Positions 25,501 through 32,456 of a stretch of 50,856 nucleotides of DNA are shown here, piece after piece. Origin of the DNA: Candidatus Minthosoma equi (GTDB taxonomy: Bacteria; Bacteroidota; Bacteroidia; Bacteroidales; Bacteroidaceae); assembly GCA_018064885.1 (NCBI GenBank), contig JAGHUI010000068.1, positions 1-50,856 on the forward strand, given 5' to 3'. The translations under genes and the position numbers were made by a program. Positions within the stretch are counted from its first letter, which is position 1. Every line of letters starts with the position of its first letter. The notes beneath the pieces were generated by a model that was given only the letters and a program-made list of their open reading frames with translations, was not told the origin of the DNA and ran no database searches.

Positions 25501-26092
25501 TTTCGGATGCAGGAGCATAATTATGAGTTTCGAGAATCACAATAGGGTTCAAATCTCTTTCGCCTGTATTGTATTTCGTTTGTCTTCTGATCACATATTT
25601 ACTATTGCCATCAGCCATCACTTCGCCATTTCCATATCCAGCAAAAGTGACAAGCACATGTTCTTTGCCCTCATCCTTCACACGATAGACGCCGATGATG
25701 CGATGCACCATTGTGTCGTTTGATTCGCTGAGAATAGGCACATTTTCAAACTTATCTGTGGCATAATCGTACATCATCATACCCTTGCCTGTGCCGACAA
25801 GCACATGGTTGCGGTCATAGTCAAGCACACAGGTTGCATCATCGCCGCATAGCGAATGAGCATCATTCTCATCATGGCGATACACATTCATTTTCACTCC
25901 ATCATATCGGTTCAAACCATTCTGAGTAGTGATCCAAATGTTTTTGCGGCTATCTTCATATATGTTTCTAATACAAGAATTTGACAATCCTTGCTTAGAG
26001 TTGAAGAATAGTGTATTTTGGGCATAAGAATTATATGTGCCTAAAAAATAAGATATTATTGCTAGTATAAGTAAAAAACAGTTTTTCTGCAT
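22520..26092 (-). CDS. Hybrid two-component system regulator (HTCS) without an HATPase domain
   Basis: A 1190-residue membrane regulator. Order: signal peptide (1-25); periplasmic two-propeller sensor (about 26-740) with repeated IWxxTxxGL/DG motifs; Y_Y_Y domain (about 745-805); one membrane segment; DHp with ISHDVRTP, His855; receiver (935 to about 1055) with Asp986 in IISDVMMP; AraC-type DNA-binding domain (about 1085-1185). Normal HTCS proteins have an HATPase of more than 100 residues between DHp and receiver. Here only about 25 residues separate them, so the ATP-binding domain is missing although the frame is open. It lies downstream of the GH43-GH98 genes on the same strand, with its own promoter, and probably regulates them on sensing a glycan fragment. 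Phosphorylation would need a kinase in trans. Confidence 0.92.
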   Translation of the reverse strand: MQKNCFLLILAIISYFLGTYNSYAQNTLFFNSKQGLSNSCIRNIYEDSRKNIWITTQNGLNRYDGVKMNVYRHDENDAHSLCGDDATCVLDYDRNHVLVGTGKGMMMYDYATDKFENVPILSESNDTMVHRIIGVYRVKDEGKEHVLVTFAGYGNGEVMADGNSKYVIRRQTKYNTGERDLNPIVILETHNYAPASEKSASAKSSQLWIINSEGKLYKKLANNKMKNYPEADGAVKMCESKSGNMYVATWRNGLYAYDKRSDSFKLVADAAKLGGDVYGLNAGNNGTVFVCTDGGGLRIYNEKSYTVSMSDIKINDFDLGTSNVKDAICDSYGNVWVGIYWKGVMMSPNTQSAFQNVGRHSITKNTIGTNSVFAMAEANDGKIWVAPDNDGLYLMNADGSASTHWNKKSTPGMPGVFTVVYPVKPMSSQSSSTAASTILLGTFTEGLWQMKDGKFSLLTKEIDRIFDIFRESENGFWIASMGNGFYYYNYATGKIIKYMTDRSDANNVKEYGNPWVYSILRSKNILYVATSDGLTVCKIDGEGQIKQKTEKILAGYSIKHIAASKDGKYVWAASNDGLFCVECNGLNTKRYTTAVGMPINSVVSLYVDGDKLWIGTDNGISCMDTKKETFANFFSDDGLQDNEFSRGALISANGNLYFGGISGITYFNPSTLLNKQGKGKMLELKFVDLVVNGNVVHKGDKSSYYDILEDVLDDVSEINLCSSDNHFAIELCVEGLSNQHVTFEYSIDDGEWRNQGSNSGRILFDNMEPGNYRIKIRALAFGVTSEEREISVTIHPEWYASIYAKIIYFILICVIIWLVYHYVRRQVKARRVIERHRQEQELNEARIQFFMDISHDVRTPMTLVMAPLDKLISSDSNSERQKNYSLMKENCNRILSTIDRMREAKTMETPTKYVRANVEPIINEIADDAVGGNMKHVVIVEDYDPIRKYLSQELGSDMNIVECVNGQQAWDYVVRNNHAVDLIISDVMMPVMDGLTLCQKVKSNFNTNHIPVMLLTARGSDADRIIGISNGADAYMSKPFNIDVLHTTAMGLINNRRLIHGKFKSEQIHEEDVAKIELESADENLMKRVMKVINKNMDNPELSVELIADEVGISRAHFYRKMKDLTGQGPRDFLKYIRLKEAARLLSEKKLDITGVSVATGFKSLSSFSTNFKALYGVSPSEYQKGAEKS

Positions 26093-26123
26093 AACTATTG
26101 GTATTAGTATGGTAAATCAATGG

Positions 26124-26155
26124 CAAAGTTAATACAATTTCTGAAACCCTACAAA
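26124..26155 (-). promoter_or_regulatory. Promoter of the HTCS gene
   Basis: The minus strand carries TTTG (plus-strand 26152-26155), a 20-base spacer and TAACTTTG (26124-26131), an excellent match to the Bacteroidetes promoter. The start codon is about 30 bases downstream. The four-unit 23-bp array begins 36 bases upstream of the -33 box. Confidence 0.7.
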
Positions 26156-26190
26156 TAATTAAAACAAAAACTGTAATATCGTACTATAAC

Positions 26191-26272
26191 ATTACCTCGT
26201 AATCACTCTCAGCGTTACCTCGTAATGCATCGTATAATTACCTCGGAATGCATCGTTGCATTACCTCGTAAT
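26191..26272. repeat. Four palindromic units ATTACCTCGTAAT at exact 23-bp spacing
   Basis: Units start at 26191, 26214, 26237 and 26260: ATTACCTCGTAAT, GTTACCTCGTAAT, ATTACCTCGGAAT and ATTACCTCGTAAT. Each is an inverted repeat ATTAC/GTAAT around CTC. Spacers of 10 bases vary. The array lies between the GH98 terminator and the HTCS promoter, so it could be an operator array for a regulator of the HTCS gene. Confidence 0.85.
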
Positions 26273-26280
26273 TAGAATAG

Positions 26281-26315
26281 AAAAAAAGAGTGGAAGATCT
26301 TCACAGATCCCCCAC
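26281..26315 (-). terminator. Terminator of the GH43-GH98 transcript
   Basis: On the minus strand GTGGGGGATC (plus-strand 26306-26315) pairs with GATCTTCCAC (26290-26299) through ten pairs, two of them G-U, with a 6-base loop. A T-rich tail follows (plus-strand A-run 26281-26287). It separates the enzyme genes from the HTCS gene. Confidence 0.75.
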
Positions 26316-26383
26316 CCTCAGATAGAATGAATTTTTGATAGATAATTGTCTATCGATTATGAAAAACTGTTTTTACTTATGAA

Positions 26384-29300
26384 TTACTTTACAAAAATCT
26401 TCTTTGTTGTGCCATCCTGCAAACGGATGATGTTAATGCCTTTCTGGAGTGATGTCTGCTTTGCACCTGTGATGCTGTATATGCCTCGTGGAGCATTGAT
26501 GAAGTTATCAGATGGTGCAGAAATGGCAGAAGGATCTGACATTGCGTTGATTTTACATTCGAGAAGAAGGAACTCGTCAAAGCCTGCAACCTTGTCAAGG
26601 TTTGTGAAACGGATGATGTAGTCGCCCTTTGTCGCAATGTCGAAATCAAGTGTGTATTCCTTTGATGATGTGACTGTAGCAGCCGAACTGCCTCCTGCAT
26701 TTGGCAGAGCGAAGTTGCTGGCAACGGATGCGATCTCGTTGCCGGAAGCATCAAGAATCTGAACTGAATATTTTGGAGCTTCCTTCCATGCTGCTGTTGC
26801 GTATGTCAGCTTGTAGCTTCCAGGCTCAAGTGTGAGAGGATAAGCTTTCTGCTTTCCATACTCTGCATAACCTTCACGCCAGTATAGAGCCTTGCCCTGA
26901 TAGCCTGTGAAACCATCGAATGTGCGGCAGCCTGATGAATATGAGTTAGGATATTCGTGAACGTCATTGTTCTCCTGGATACATCTCCATCCTGCTGGGA
27001 TTGTGCCTGCAAGAACTTTTGAGAAATCAAGGTTATAGACAACGGATTTGTCCATGAATACAGGGCTGAGAGTTACATTGTCATCAGGCATGATGAATGT
27101 ATTGTCATCAGCAATAGTGATCTTTCCATGAACGATTGTCCAGCCAGACAAAATGTAGCCCTCGTCAGGAATTACGGTAAGTGTAACCTTCTCGCCTTCC
27201 TTGGCAGAGTCAACGTCAGCAACTACGTTTCCATGCTCCATGTTGCGGAATGTGATGCCATACTTCTCGTCTTCAACGCCAGCAGGAGTGTATGTCACAT
27301 TATCAATATACATTGAAACACCGCCTGCATTTGCAATCATCAATGTGTTGTTGCCTGCTTTCAATGTAGCGTTGAATGAAACGATATTCCACTGATTTGC
27401 ACCAGTCTTTGGGCAGTTGAGAGTCTTTCTTGAACCGCTATTTATTGTTGCGGCAAGATTTGCATTTCTGCTGGTATTGTTGTAGCGAACACTGATTCTG
27501 TAGTCGCCGCCTTCAGCAACCTTGATGACATGCTTCAAAGCGCCAGCTGTGTTTGTGCCCATGTCCATGAAGCCGTTTCCTGCATGTCCGTGAACATTTG
27601 GATACCATCCGTATGGATCTGTCACACAACTCTTTATGCTCTTGAAGTCCATATCTTCGGCTTCGATGGTGATAGCTCCCTTGTATGGTTCTGGCTGCTT
27701 TGGAAGATCGTCTGCAAGACTCTTCTGCTCAATGGCATCAGTAAGTCTGTCGGTTGCATTTCCGGAACAGTTGATAGTGATGTCAACAGGTCCCATGTGC
27801 TTCACGCTCAGAATGTAGTGACTTTTTTCTGCATTATATTCTGCTGTAACTGTTGCTACTGCCTTGCCGCGCTTCTTGAATGTGTAGGTAGGCTCAGCAG
27901 TTGCACCAACAATGGTAATCTTGTCAATGACAGCAGTAGTTGTGTCAGTTCTGTAGTTGTTGAGATAGAAATCGATATGGTCAGCATATTCGCGAACCAG
28001 ACCGCTGCTAAGACAAGCATAGTCGAGAAGAAGGCTGTCGCAGGTGTTGTACTGCAATGGGATGTTTCCGTATGTGTGCACCTTCTTCATGTAAGTGTGA
28101 GGATTGTATGTAACAAGCTGATTGCGATAGCGATTTACATACATATCACCTGTGCTGACCTCAGGATAGTACTTATTGAGCTGGTCAACTTTCTTCGCCT
28201 GAGAGCTCCACTGTGTAGTGTAGGACGCCTTCTTTATCTGAAGAGGAATGTTTTTAGCAAGATCATCAAGATAGTTCACACCTACAGGAATGGCACCATA
28301 GCGGCCAGTCTTCTTGAAATAGCAGTAGTTGTTCATCCATGTGCCATCACCCTTGTTGAATGGATCGTCCATCTTGTAGAGACCATTGTAGAGATCGCCC
28401 CAAGCAGCATATTTCTGCTCGTCGTTGCCGTTTGTCACATTATTGAGAACGAACACCTTAGTCTTTTCAACAACTTCCTCACGGCTTGGGATGTAGAGGG
28501 TTCCATCAATAATTTTGCGGAACATATCAATCCAAGCATTGTCGAAGCCAGGGAATGTGCCCCAGTTGCGGCGTGTGTAGCCATCGACTGTTGAATTGTT
28601 GAGATTCTGGAAGTCTTCTGTCCAGATAAGCTCAGGACCATCCCAAACAGCACCACCGTTCACACAAGTCTGTTCCATTACGGTTCCAATACCAGCAGCA
28701 ACAGGATATTTCTTGCCATGCTTCTCGCCGAGAATAGCATCGAGCGCACCGTTCCAACCGCAGTTGTCATAACGTACACCATAGTTCTTTGCAAGACCAG
28801 ATACAAAAGGCGACCATGTAACACTCTCATTATTATAAAAACAAGAAGATGTGGTATATTTGTAGAGCCAAAGCATTGCCTCAGGGTATTCTTTGCAGGC
28901 AGCCAAGAGATCCTTGTTGCGCTTCATCATGCCTACAGGATTGAGCGGATGTGACCAGATGTTTCCGCAGAAGCTGACAGTGAGGAAACCTCCATATTTG
29001 TGTGCCATAGGAACGAGCTTGGCAAACAGGGCAATACGTGATGCCTGTGAACTTGAGCTCTTGTCGTTTGGCTCATCAAAGCCCCAGAACTGCTCAGCAT
29101 AGTTCCAACCGAGGAAGTTTGGAAAACGCTTATAGAAATACTCGAATGTCTCAAGGTCATCATCCTGTATATGAGTATGTCCGCCACTTGCAGGCTGACA
29201 TGTGAACCACATGCCATTCTGCTGGCATACAGAGCCCCATGACTTGTATGTCTTGACAGCATTTTCTGGCATCTTGTAAACATTTCTTTCTGTGTCGTAC

Positions 29301-29503
29301 TGACAAGAAAGAGAGAGGTTCATAATGACGTATGGACGTACGTCTTCAGGAATGAGATTGATGATTTTCTGTGGATCAGCCTTGTTCCATACATCAACAT
29401 GGATGAGCCATGCTGGATGCTTAGAATCAATAGGTCGGCGTTCCTGAGCATTCATTGCCAGAACGAAAAAAGAAAGGATAATTAGGGTGAATATCTTTTT
29501 CAT
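26384..29503 (-). CDS. Glycoside hydrolase family 98 enzyme with carbohydrate-binding modules
   Basis: A 1039-residue secreted enzyme. A signal peptide (1-20) is followed by a GH98 catalytic region: HVDVWNKADPQKI near 35-47, then IPEDVRPYVIMNLSLS, and YAEQFWGFDEPND near 135 with likely catalytic acids. Then come a CBM6/35-like module opening with TIEAEDMDF (about 605-735), a bacterial-repeat/InlB-like domain (about 740-815), a beta-sandwich domain (about 818-985), and a tail GIYSITGAK ... GINIIRLQDG resembling a T9SS sorting signal. Known GH98 enzymes are endo-galactosidases on blood-group glycans or endo-xylanases on complex arabinoxylan. The GH43 partner favours the xylan role, as an inference. 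Last gene before the terminator; 41 bases after GH43. Confidence 0.88.
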   Translation of the reverse strand: MKKIFTLIILSFFVLAMNAQERRPIDSKHPAWLIHVDVWNKADPQKIINLIPEDVRPYVIMNLSLSCQYDTERNVYKMPENAVKTYKSWGSVCQQNGMWFTCQPASGGHTHIQDDDLETFEYFYKRFPNFLGWNYAEQFWGFDEPNDKSSSSQASRIALFAKLVPMAHKYGGFLTVSFCGNIWSHPLNPVGMMKRNKDLLAACKEYPEAMLWLYKYTTSSCFYNNESVTWSPFVSGLAKNYGVRYDNCGWNGALDAILGEKHGKKYPVAAGIGTVMEQTCVNGGAVWDGPELIWTEDFQNLNNSTVDGYTRRNWGTFPGFDNAWIDMFRKIIDGTLYIPSREEVVEKTKVFVLNNVTNGNDEQKYAAWGDLYNGLYKMDDPFNKGDGTWMNNYCYFKKTGRYGAIPVGVNYLDDLAKNIPLQIKKASYTTQWSSQAKKVDQLNKYYPEVSTGDMYVNRYRNQLVTYNPHTYMKKVHTYGNIPLQYNTCDSLLLDYACLSSGLVREYADHIDFYLNNYRTDTTTAVIDKITIVGATAEPTYTFKKRGKAVATVTAEYNAEKSHYILSVKHMGPVDITINCSGNATDRLTDAIEQKSLADDLPKQPEPYKGAITIEAEDMDFKSIKSCVTDPYGWYPNVHGHAGNGFMDMGTNTAGALKHVIKVAEGGDYRISVRYNNTSRNANLAATINSGSRKTLNCPKTGANQWNIVSFNATLKAGNNTLMIANAGGVSMYIDNVTYTPAGVEDEKYGITFRNMEHGNVVADVDSAKEGEKVTLTVIPDEGYILSGWTIVHGKITIADDNTFIMPDDNVTLSPVFMDKSVVYNLDFSKVLAGTIPAGWRCIQENNDVHEYPNSYSSGCRTFDGFTGYQGKALYWREGYAEYGKQKAYPLTLEPGSYKLTYATAAWKEAPKYSVQILDASGNEIASVASNFALPNAGGSSAATVTSSKEYTLDFDIATKGDYIIRFTNLDKVAGFDEFLLLECKINAMSDPSAISAPSDNFINAPRGIYSITGAKQTSLQKGINIIRLQDGTTKKIFVK

Positions 29504-29545
29504 AACTTATAACTTATATCATATAATTCATAACTTATAACTTAT
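29501..29545. repeat. 17-base direct repeat in the GH43-GH98 gap
   Basis: CATAACTTATAACTTAT occurs at 29501-29517 and again at 29529-29545, 28 bases apart, filling the whole gap between the two enzyme genes and overlapping the GH98 ATG and GH43 stop. The tract is made of ATAACTTAT-like units. Confidence 0.75.
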
Positions 29546-31110
29546 CAATCATGCTGTGAATAGTGGAACCAGTCAACATCTACAAAGCCGCCTGTCTGCT
29601 TTGTGGCATAGTTGAAGATGGCGAACTTTGAGCCCATGAACATTCTGCGATAGTCGAACTGCATCTTATGCTGATGCTCGAATGTGGTGAAGTTCTTTCC
29701 GTCTGTGCTGTATGCGAATGAAGCAAGGTCTTTTCTTGGATTGAAATCTGCATTGATCTTGAGATAGATGCTCTTAAGTGATTTCTTGTCAAGAGTGATG
29801 ATCTTAACATCTTCTACATCAGAGCGATCTATGCTCTTGTCACGATTGAACACGGACTTCTCTTCAGAGAGTGAAAGTGTCCAGACATTGCCCTTTCTGC
29901 GAATGTTTAGGATGCCGCTATCTCCGTTAAATGCTGCAAAACCGCAAACATCGCCATCCTTCATCTTGCGAACATCAATCTTGATGATGCCCTCGCAGAA
30001 AGTTCCTTCCATACGCTGTGTGATGGTGTTTGGAGCAACAAAGATATTGTTAACAACACGGGCTGTTGTGAGACGCAGGTTGCCTTTCACCATCTTCCAA
30101 GCAGAATCGATTGGATTATGGTTCCATTGCCATACAAGCTTTGGCTTTTCTCCGTCAAACTCATCGGAATCAACAACGCCTTTCTGCTGAATATGGCTGA
30201 TGCTCATATCGTTAGGAATGTTGCCGTTCTCATCGCCAAGCATTGGCCAATCGTCAATCCAGCGTACTGGCATAAGACATGGTGTGCGACCTATACCGCC
30301 TCTGTCCTGGAAAATGACAGCATCCCATTTATCGTTAGCACCCTTGACGAGACATCCCTGACCTACACCGCCGTAAGTCTCAAAAGGAGTTTCAAGGATA
30401 ACCTTTTTCTCGTATGGACCTTCAATCTTGTCTGCACGATAGCATACCTCGCGGCGAAGTCTGCCTGGAATGCTCCAATCCATGCTGATCATGCAAAGGT
30501 AGTATTTGCCATTGCGCTTGATGACTGAGCTGCCTTCCAAAAGACCACGCTCATCGCTATCACGCTCAAACGTGCGCATGTGTGGTCCCTTTGGCTCAAA
30601 TGTTTGAGGGTCAAGTTCCTGAAGGTCGCCTGTACCATAGAACATCCAGACACGGTCGTCATCATCGAAAAGAAGACTTCCATCGTGGAAATGCGGAGGA
30701 CGGGCAACAAGTGTCCAAGGACCTTCTGCCTTGTCAGCAGAAAAAACAAATCCCTTGCCTGGAGCGCCATTGGCTGTGAACCATACCCAGAACTTGCCTT
30801 TATGATAACGGATGCTGCTTGCCCACTGGCCTTGACCATAAACAGTTTTATTGTCCTTCAAGTCATAGCGGTCGCCATCCTCAATGCGGTCAAAAACGTA
30901 TGAGATAACTTCCCAATGTTCCAAGTCGGAACTGCGCATGATAGGACCTCCAGGCATAAGGTGCATGGTGGTGCTAATCATATAATAATATGTTCCGTCA
31001 TAGCAGAGGGAAACATCAGGAACGTCAGCGTCAATAATAGGATTTCGATACTGAGAGAATGCCAGCATTGAACTGAGCAAGAGAAATAAGGATAAAATGG
31101 TACGTTTCAT
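29545..31110 (-). CDS. Glycoside hydrolase family 43 protein with C-terminal beta-sandwich
   Basis: A 521-residue secreted enzyme of the five-bladed-propeller GH43 family, whose members are mainly arabinofuranosidases and xylosidases. The signal peptide is 1-19. RNPIIDADVPDVS (22-34) carries the catalytic base Asp, HFHDGSLLFDDD (near 140) the pKa-tuning Asp and LLEGSSVIKRNGKYYL (near 190) the general-acid Glu. The second half (from about 320) looks like the concanavalin-type domain common in GH43 enzymes. It is the first gene of a two-gene unit with GH98. No SusC/SusD pair is present in this window. Subfamily and substrate cannot be fixed from reading alone. Confidence 0.9.
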   Translation of the reverse strand: MKRTILSLFLLLSSMLAFSQYRNPIIDADVPDVSLCYDGTYYYMISTTMHLMPGGPIMRSSDLEHWEVISYVFDRIEDGDRYDLKDNKTVYGQGQWASSIRYHKGKFWVWFTANGAPGKGFVFSADKAEGPWTLVARPPHFHDGSLLFDDDDRVWMFYGTGDLQELDPQTFEPKGPHMRTFERDSDERGLLEGSSVIKRNGKYYLCMISMDWSIPGRLRREVCYRADKIEGPYEKKVILETPFETYGGVGQGCLVKGANDKWDAVIFQDRGGIGRTPCLMPVRWIDDWPMLGDENGNIPNDMSISHIQQKGVVDSDEFDGEKPKLVWQWNHNPIDSAWKMVKGNLRLTTARVVNNIFVAPNTITQRMEGTFCEGIIKIDVRKMKDGDVCGFAAFNGDSGILNIRRKGNVWTLSLSEEKSVFNRDKSIDRSDVEDVKIITLDKKSLKSIYLKINADFNPRKDLASFAYSTDGKNFTTFEHQHKMQFDYRRMFMGSKFAIFNYATKQTGGFVDVDWFHYSQHD

Positions 31111-31129
31111 GTGATTTGGTAATTTTTTG

Positions 31130-31137
31130 CAAAGTTA
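31130..31137 (-). promoter_or_regulatory. -7 box of the GH43-GH98 unit
   Basis: The minus strand reads TAACTTTG, 20 bases before the GH43 ATG. A -33 element is not obvious at the normal distance, which would suit a promoter needing an activator such as the HTCS. Confidence 0.5.
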
Positions 31138-31241
31138 CTGATTGTCCGAAAGTTCTATTTTTCTCTATGTCTCAAAGATTTTTTAATACGTATAAATATA
31201 AACTTTTTTCAATATAGAAAGAAAAAATCTATATTATAAGT

Positions 31242-31272
31242 ATTGTGTATTAAAATAAAATACTTAATTTTG
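31242..31272 (+). promoter_or_regulatory. Promoter of the REC-PP2C / sensor / receptor operon
   Basis: TTG (31243-31245), a 19-base spacer and TAATTTTG (31265-31272) fit the Bacteroidetes promoter. The first ATG (31293) follows about 20 bases later. It is divergent from the GH43 promoter; the two starts are 182 bases apart. Confidence 0.65.
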
Positions 31273-31292
31273 CAAAAAAATACATAAATAAA

Positions 31293-32456
31293 ATGGCTAT
31301 AAAGATTCTTAGTGTTGATGACGAGGTAGATTTGGAACTCCTCCTTACACAATATTTCCGCAGAAAGATTCGCAAGGGCGAATATGAATTCTTTTTCGCT
31401 CATAACGGACTTGAGGCTCTTCAAGTTCTTTTGCAGCATCCTGACATTGATATCATTCTCAGCGACATCAATATGCCTGAAATGGATGGATTGACTATGC
31501 TCACCAAGATCAATGAGATGAGGAACCCTGCATTGAAATGCATCATGGTGAGTGCATACGGTGACATGGACAACATTCGTCATGCCATGAACAATGGTGC
31601 TTTCGACTTTGCCACCAAGCCTATTGACCTTGACGACCTGCAAATCACTATTGACAAGGCTATTGAGCAGATACAGTACATTCGCAGCGCACAGAAGGAG
31701 CATAATCAGCTTGTTGATATTCAAGGCGATCTTAATGTGGCAAAGGAGATTCAGCATGCTATTCTTCCTCACACATTTATTTTGAAGACTCCAAACGCTG
31801 ACATGGTTGACATTTATGCATCAATGAATGCGGCAAAGGATGTGGGTGGTGATTTCTACGACTTCTTCATGATTGACGATGAGCACCTTGCTTTCACAAT
31901 GGCTGACGTGAGCGGCAAGGGTGTGCCTGCAGCAATCTTCATGGCTGTAAGCCGAACATTGATCAAGGCTACTGGAATGCGCGGAGTGTCATCAGACGAA
32001 TGTATGAGAATTGCCAACGATATGCTTTGCGGTGAAAGTGTTGACAGCATGTTCGTGACCGTATTCTATGGAATATACAACCTGAAAACTGGCGAGATAG
32101 ATTTCACTAATGCAGGTCATAATCCTCCTTACATCATGCATAATGATGGTTCTGTAGAGGCATTGCCTGTGGCTGGAAACATTGTTCTCGGTGCGTTTGA
32201 GGGTTTGCCATTCACTCCAGGAAAGGCAAAGCTTGAGCAAGGAGAAACTTTGTTTATGTTCACTGACGGTGTTACCGAAGCAGAAAACATTGATCATAAG
32301 CAATTTGGCGAACCTCTTCTTGAGGAGACTCTTCGCGGTCTTTGCGGTTCTGAGTCTCAGAAAGTGGTAGATGCTATCAATGAGAAAGTTAAGGACTTTG
32401 CTGGCGATGCTCCACAGAGCGATGATGTCACAATTCTCACAATTAGAAGACGTTGA
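31293..32456 (+). CDS. Receiver-domain PP2C-type (SpoIIE/RsbU) serine phosphatase
   Basis: A 387-residue cytoplasmic regulator. The receiver (1-125) is complete: acidic DDE at 9-11, phospho-acceptor Asp58 in ILSDINMPEMDG, Ser of MVSAYGD and Lys of TKPID. A helical linker ends in the DLNVAKEIQHAILP motif usual before this phosphatase type. The PP2C domain (about 165-387) keeps its metal-binding residues in VGGDFYD, ADVSGKG, FTDGVTEAEN and SDDVTIL. Such proteins dephosphorylate STAS anti-anti-sigma proteins or similar targets; none is encoded in this window. First gene of a tight five-gene operon: the next gene starts inside its stop codon. It is the evident receiver for the two kinases downstream. 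Confidence 0.93.
   Translation: MAIKILSVDDEVDLELLLTQYFRRKIRKGEYEFFFAHNGLEALQVLLQHPDIDIILSDINMPEMDGLTMLTKINEMRNPALKCIMVSAYGDMDNIRHAMNNGAFDFATKPIDLDDLQITIDKAIEQIQYIRSAQKEHNQLVDIQGDLNVAKEIQHAILPHTFILKTPNADMVDIYASMNAAKDVGGDFYDFFMIDDEHLAFTMADVSGKGVPAAIFMAVSRTLIKATGMRGVSSDECMRIANDMLCGESVDSMFVTVFYGIYNLKTGEIDFTNAGHNPPYIMHNDGSVEALPVAGNIVLGAFEGLPFTPGKAKLEQGETLFMFTDGVTEAENIDHKQFGEPLLEETLRGLCGSESQKVVDAINEKVKDFAGDAPQSDDVTILTIRRR

Noticed and set aside
27530-28594. 354-codon plus-strand ORF opposite GH98
   Set aside because: It is antisense to a well-supported GH98 gene and is Cys/Val-rich, as expected from reading the complementary strand.
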